Positions 59,776 through 64,000 of a stretch of DNA of 64,000 nucleotides are shown here, in pieces. Source of the stretch: Gnetum montanum (lineage: Eukaryota > Streptophyta > Gnetopsida > Gnetales > Gnetaceae); NCBI GenBank assembly GCA_015680685.1, contig MNCI01029660.1, positions 51,015 through 115,014 of the forward strand. The letters run 5' to 3'. Both the position numbers and the translations under genes were made by a program. The stretch's first letter is position 1; every line of letters starts with the position of its first letter. Under the pieces are notes generated by a model, which worked only from the letters and a program-made list of their open reading frames with translations, did no database searches and had not been told where the DNA came from.

Positions 59776-59964
59776 TTTACAGAATTTGGCAAAATCTCCT
59801 CTAAATGGCCTGCGACCTAAGCAAAAAATTATTAACTACGCTAGCGTAGTAACTGTTTGCCCAGCAACCCTGCCACGCGCCGCGCTCTCCTGGCAGCCCA
59901 CGGCTCCCTACCATGCTGCTGCAACCCCTTATACTCGTGCCTGTTTAAAAAAAGGGTTGCACCT

Positions 59965-60900
59965 GCAACAAAAAAGATTTCAGCATCAGTGCCGCTGTAG
60001 CCTCGAACAACACCTTCAACTGAACCGGAACATGTTTTCTTACCCCACTCATTGGAGCTTATATTGCTGATTCATAGCTGGGCCGATTCAGGACAATTTC
60101 CATCTTTAGTGTGATTTATCCTGCTGGAATTGCCACAATGGCATTGTCATCATTAGTACCAGCACTTAAGCCTCCATTTTGCCAAGGGATGTTGGTTGGA
60201 GTATACTCCAAGGCATAGATCCATGTGGCCTTCTACCTTCAGATATAACGCTATTGTATGAATCTTCAGAGGAAAGCAGAATTACAGGGCTAATAAGACT
60301 TGCACACAGACAAGCTTAGATCCTTTGACAAGGCTGCAGTTAAAAAAAAAACCAAAAATAAGGTGCAAGAAAATTGGGAAATCCCTGGCATATAACACCA
60401 ATAACTCAAGCCGAGGAGCTACAGATATTGGTTGGCATTCTTCCCTTGTGGATTAATGGAAGTATTATAAACACTGTTTGTAACCAAACTACAACATTGT
60501 CCATCTTACAAGGAGAGACAATGAATAATCATAGTGATCATTCCAATGACCCTGCAACATATGTATACGTAATTAACACACCCTGTATGTTAATGTGCAT
60601 TCTATGATCAAATTTTTTTTCCGGTTGTTTCAAAATACACTGGCCATCCAAGAGGGTTCAGAGATTTACAATGAATAAGCATTGGAATGTTCATTTCCAT
60701 CCTAGCAATCACCGATGGTGCACTTTTTGAAATTATAAGGCTTAGATTAGTAAAGAGCCATGATCTTTACCATGTCTCTATGCTACCCATGAGCATATTT
60801 TGGCAAGTACCTGAATATTTGGTAGTTTAGAATTTTTTCATGATGAAGTACCATGGCATGAGAAGCATTGGAACTATTGCAATGGGATAGACTAGGCTGA
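59965..60900 (+). pseudogene. NPF (NRT1/PTR) transporter pseudogene fragment
   Basis: Proton-coupled nitrate/peptide transporter family. In order: ASNNTFN and TGTCFLTPLIGAYIADS (about 60000-60063), LGRFRTISIFSVIY, ATMALSSLVPALKPP (to about 60180), LPSDITLLYESSEES (60232), FDKAAV near 60320, ITQAEELQILVGILPLWI (60387), LSILQGETM, TGHPRGF near 60640, ISIGMFISILAI (60677), VSMLPMSIFWQVPEYLVV (60775) and RSIGTIAMG (60860). Several transmembrane helices between 60180 and 60230 are deleted, and stops and frame shifts occur. It is clearly dead, but the order over about 900 bp is unmistakable. Confidence 0.85.
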
Positions 60901-60904
60901 AAAC

Positions 60905-61345
60905 ACCCTTAATTACGCTGGGCCAGCATAGTCACTAGTGCTGCCTAGTGTAGTCTACACAAAAAATGTTAAAATTAACTATAAATAACCCCAATTAACT
61001 CTTGAAAAAATATCCTTTGGAACCTCACTGGAGCTTGTCTGACTATTAAATCTACCTTTTCCCATCACTTTTGACCATCAAAGCCTAGACTATGTTGAAG
61101 GAAATTGGGACTATGCTAGCTGAGCGTAGTCCCTGTCCAAGCCCAACGTAGTCTACGTAAATTTGCCAAAAAAATTGATAAAAACAACTTAAAGTTTACT
61201 TTTAGGAGTCATAAGGCCCAACAGAATCGACTGTAGCAATAAAACTCATTTTTCCATTTTTGCAACCTAACTACGTTGATGGGAAATTGGGACAATGCTG
61301 GGCCAGCGTAGTACCTGCCACGGCCCATCATAGTCAGAGCGTACA
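60905..61345 (+). repeat. About 190-bp degenerate repeat with ACTACGCTGG / CCAGCGTAGT motifs
   Basis: TAGTCTAC or TAGTC anchors at 60951, 61149 and 61331 lie 198 and 182 bp apart, each with a facing motif pair (for example TACGCTGGGCCAGCATAGT at 60914). The same motifs occur in the leader of element B (54160, 54411, 54536), and a 16-bp perfect palindrome ACTACGCTAGCGTAGT lies at 59835-59850. Confidence 0.6.
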
Positions 61346-61484
61346 AGGCTCATTCAAGGTACAATCTCAATGTCAGTTTTATTTTTTATTTTTTTAAAAA
61401 AGGAGGTGTTTTGTGTGGCCTGTAGCAATTTTTGTATTTATCCTGTTGATGCTGGTAACACCTTCAATTCCCCAGTCTGAAGCC

Positions 61485-61925
61485 TATCATAAAAATTTTC
61501 CTTTTTTTTGATTTATTGGCACCATTGGACCTGTCTTTTGCTTTTGCGGAAATTGGTTTAGTCTAAGTTCTGAAGCAGAAATATGGGAATGGACGTTCTT
61601 TTATGTAGGAGTTACGACAATAGGCTTTGGATCTGCTAATTATCATCTTTATCCAGATGATACAAGACTGGTTTGGGATCAACTTCCTATCACTAGCATT
61701 CACTTTTATAATGGCTATATTTATCATGGGGAGGATTGATGAAAGGACTGGTGCCATGTCACTTATCCCTCTAGTAGTAATGGTAGGCATTTTGATGATC
61801 TTCGTCCTTATGCATGGGTGCAGTTTGTACCATGCATTGCTATTCCAGAAATGATAATTTCATTACCTCCAATGTATACACATTCAAAATGTGGCTTTTG
61901 AGCAACCCGATTTTACCTTCTGAGC
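61485..61925 (+). pseudogene. Ceramidase-superfamily (alkaline phytoceramidase-like) membrane protein fragment
   Basis: Read in two frames: GPVFCFCGNWFSLSSEAEIW (61525-61584), EWTFFYVGVTTIGFGSANYH (about 61588-61647, with the SxxYH motif that carries a metal-binding His), LVWDQLPIT, then LAFTFIMAIFIMGRIDERTG, AMSLIPLVV, FDDLRPYAWVQFVPCIAIP (61792) and LPPMYTHS (61864). This is the central membrane-spanning part of a plant protein resembling alkaline ceramidases. A frameshift and a stop break it, and both ends are missing. The family name is from memory. Confidence 0.65.
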
Positions 61926-62560
61926 TGGGGCTCACCAAGCTTATCACCCAGATCGTCGGCACGCTCCCTTTTGAGGATATCATCGTGGTTTTCAACTTTC
62001 TGAAGCACGCCGCTGCCTCCTATCGACAATTTCCTGAGCGATAACGAGTACCTGCCAGATATTGCAGTGGTGGATCCAGGAGCTTAAGTTGGCTCATCGA
62101 TCCTGCAAGCTCTTGCCCGGTTACTCCATTTTGTCTGTGAATTCCACCAAGTTTGCTGCCTCTGCCGCCGACGAGATTCACGATGACGACGCCGACGATA
62201 ACGACGACCACCATGTCTGCAATTTTCTGGTTTTGTGAGATTCAGAAATTCCAGAATTGAAGGAAAGGAGGAATCGAGATGATGAACGACATGCACCAGT
62301 TATTCAGTTGTGGATTGGAGAAGGATGAGATGGCTCGCGGCCATGTTTTGGCAAAACCTGGAAAACAGTCTGTCCAGCTGCAAAACCTCCCGAAACCATA
62401 TGAGTCAAAACACGGAGGTTTCGTCTCATTTCCTCCATAAAACTTCTATCCATGAAGATTTTGTCTGTCCTGCAAATCCATAAAGGATGAGTAGCCATTT
62501 GCCCTTGAAATTGCGGTTAATAACACAGCACACACAGAACAGCCGTACACATAGCATTAG
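61926..62560. other. GC-rich, coding-like island, unassigned
   Basis: Composition rises sharply compared with the surroundings. A plus-strand frame reads LTKLITQIVGTLPFEDIIVV and on to 62044 (somewhat F-box-like, not secure). An Asp-rich stretch follows (DDDADDNDD near 62180). A minus-strand frame at 62498-62304 also looks protein-like (DKIFMDRSFMEEMRRNLRVL). I cannot tell which strand was coding or name a family. Confidence 0.35.
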
Positions 62561-62693
62561 CGGTAACCATAAATCTATCGGAAGGCATATCTTATTTTAC
62601 CGTAGAGATCTGCAAAGACTCTTCTCACTCCGTACCAATGCAGAACTCAAAAATTTAAGTAGATAAAACTTAGAACATAGAATAAGGTTATGT

Positions 62694-62830
62694 TTATGCA
62701 ACTTCAATGGCCACTTTCAGAGGTTGAATGCAGGGACAGTATCTAGCCTCTAGCTTCCCAGTGCCAACAACCCAACCCACTCTGTAGCCACGCGAAAGTG
62801 ATTTTGACTGGAAGTCCTTGCCAGTCTTTC
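62694..62830 (-). pseudogene. Unidentified C-terminal coding fragment
   Basis: Minus-strand frame reading SLSRGYRVGWVVGTGKLEAR, then YCPCIQPLKVAIEVA and a TAA at 62694. It looks like the end of a real protein but was not recognised. Nearby, a 24-26 bp unit (ATTAACACTCTAGACTCCAT) is repeated in tandem at 62982 and 63008. Confidence 0.35.
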
Positions 62831-63044
62831 ATAAACATGACAGCAATGCTAAGCCATGTTTTGGAAGGTCTTTGTTCAAATGTTCCGGCGGGACAACGCT
62901 TTTGACCGTTGTTAAATGTTCATTCCAAGGCCATCGCTTAGGCTCGGTTCAAAGTTCAAACTCATATCTATATTAAATCTTATTAACACTCTAGACTCCA
63001 TTAATATATTAACACTCTAGACTCCATTCTCCGTGGTTGTATCC

Positions 63045-63634
63045 ATGGCCTGCCAAGGCCTAAAACTGGCAAAATGTGACCTTGTTTAACTACATTCTTC
63101 CATCACTTGGCCTTGATCAGACCTTCTTTAACTTGATTTGACATTAATTGATGTCATTTGACAGTAGCATAGCCTTGTTTGACCTTGTTTGACACTATTT
63201 TATGTGGTTTTGACCATCACTGGGCCTTCATTTGACCCTTTCCTAGATCATTTGGCCCTTGTATAACACCCTGTTTACCTTAACACACATATTATAACAT
63301 TTTTTGACCATGTTTGAACCTCATTTGGCCTTTGAGTTAATGTGTTTTGGCTCATATATGAGTTATTATTAATGTATTTTACATTATTTTCACATTATTT
63401 AACAATTTTATTATGCAGGCGCTACTTAATGTGCTTATGTTGTCATGCATGATTAAGCTATGAGGATAAGAGAGCAAATTAGAATAGCCTTAAAGCGTAA
63501 ATGGCCCCCTCGTGATGATGTTGGGCCAAGATAACCTAAGCCTTTGGAACCATTTTACTATACAACATTGACATCTTGAAGTAGCCTAATGATCATTAAC
63601 CTTGAAGCCAAAAACGTCACGAAGGGTCCCTTAG
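63045..63634 (+). mobile_element. Continuation of gypsy relic: TTTGACATCA-type repeats and pre-RT segment
   Basis: Short repeats of the type CTTGTTTGACC and TTTGACAT(T/C)A (63100-63380) come before TTTTATTATGCAGGCGC at 63408-63424. This aligns with 48190-48260 of element A (ATTATTTT-ACAT…GCTA(G/C)TTAAT(A/G)TGCTT). I infer it is the intron end and RT leader of element B, now split off by the gene-fragment block. Confidence 0.55.
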
Positions 63635-64000
63635 TGATGAGTCACAATATTGGGTACGCAATATCAAAGCCTTCCAAGTGATATTGGACATCCGATATCA
63701 GGGCCTATCTTGTTGCTTATAAATAAGAGGCGGGCACACTTGGTTTAGCAATAGTTAGTTCATTAATCTTAGTCCCTTACCCGAACTCTTGCCTTTTCCG
63801 CTTCTCAGAGTTAGAATTATTTCTGAGTGCCCATAGTAGGAGTCATAAAGTGAACGGATCCTTATTCAAGCATTGTGTACCTGAGCACACCTTGTGGTCG
63901 AAAATAAAGACAAACTTTGTGATAAACCTTGCAACATTCAGAATAGCTTATTTAATGTTATTTATAGTTATTTAATGCTTTCCTTAGTTAATTAATGTTC
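63635..64000 (+). repeat. LTR of TGATGAG family, truncated by window end
   Basis: Starts TGATGAGTCAC at 63635 and runs rightwards as the reverse complement of 27704-27335. GATATC-like boxes start at 63646, 63660, 63680 and 63694 (steps 14, 20, 14); the TATA box TATAAATA is at 63718-63725. No polypurine tract adjoins, so it is a 5' LTR or solo LTR inserted in the gypsy relic. Confidence 0.85.

Noticed and set aside
1-64000. A CRISPR array, bacterial operon or phage-like system
   Set aside because: The repeats are tandem satellites or LTRs without spacers, and every recognisable gene is plant or plant-transposon in type.

Overview
This is a plant nuclear DNA window, shown by plant receptor-kinase, NB-ARC, cellulose synthase, rhamnogalacturonan lyase and NPF transporter sequences and by Ty3/gypsy, RTE, L1 and tRNA-derived SINE repeats. 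The DNA is AT-rich and dominated by old, decayed repeats, which suits a large repeat-rich seed-plant genome, perhaps a gymnosperm. That placement is inference, and I cannot name the species.

Only one probably intact host gene is visible: a leucine-rich-repeat receptor kinase at 9646-12875 (+). It has a signal peptide, about 23 LRRs, one 89-bp intron inside the kinase domain, and a 525-base assembly gap over the transmembrane and kinase N-lobe region. A perfect 128-bp tandem array lies just upstream. All other host-like genes are fragments: an NB-ARC piece (16100-16760), a cellulose synthase zinc-finger piece (17095-17355), and a run of unrelated pieces at 58870-62830 (rhamnogalacturonan lyase, NPF/NRT1-PTR transporter, ceramidase-like membrane protein, and unidentified coding-like stretches).

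One Athila/Tat-type Ty3/gypsy LTR family, with LTRs beginning TGATGAG, recurs through the window: a 3' element end with an accessory ORF (1-4198, +); a 9.27-kb element with 5-bp target duplications (18435-27704, -); a solo LTR with perfect target duplications (34327-35166); a decayed 3' end (49800-51545, -); and an LTR entering the right edge (63635-64000, +). All copies that keep U3 carry GATATC-like boxes, mostly in 14-bp steps, next to the TATA box. Two very decayed plus-strand gypsy elements of another type occupy about 40640-49800 and 53890-58790, continuing at 63045-63634. They have gag and protease or RT/RNase H remains, and a CATCATTTGA-rich array that looks like an intron before RT.

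The rest holds an RTE LINE 3' end (7030-7888) with two more RTE tails, an L1-type LINE relic (29950-33330, -), further integrase relics, and at least one well-bounded SINE (14864-15077). The repeats are nested: the SINE sits inside an integrase relic, and LTRs and gene fragments sit inside gypsy relics. No operons, CRISPR arrays or intact RNA genes were seen.
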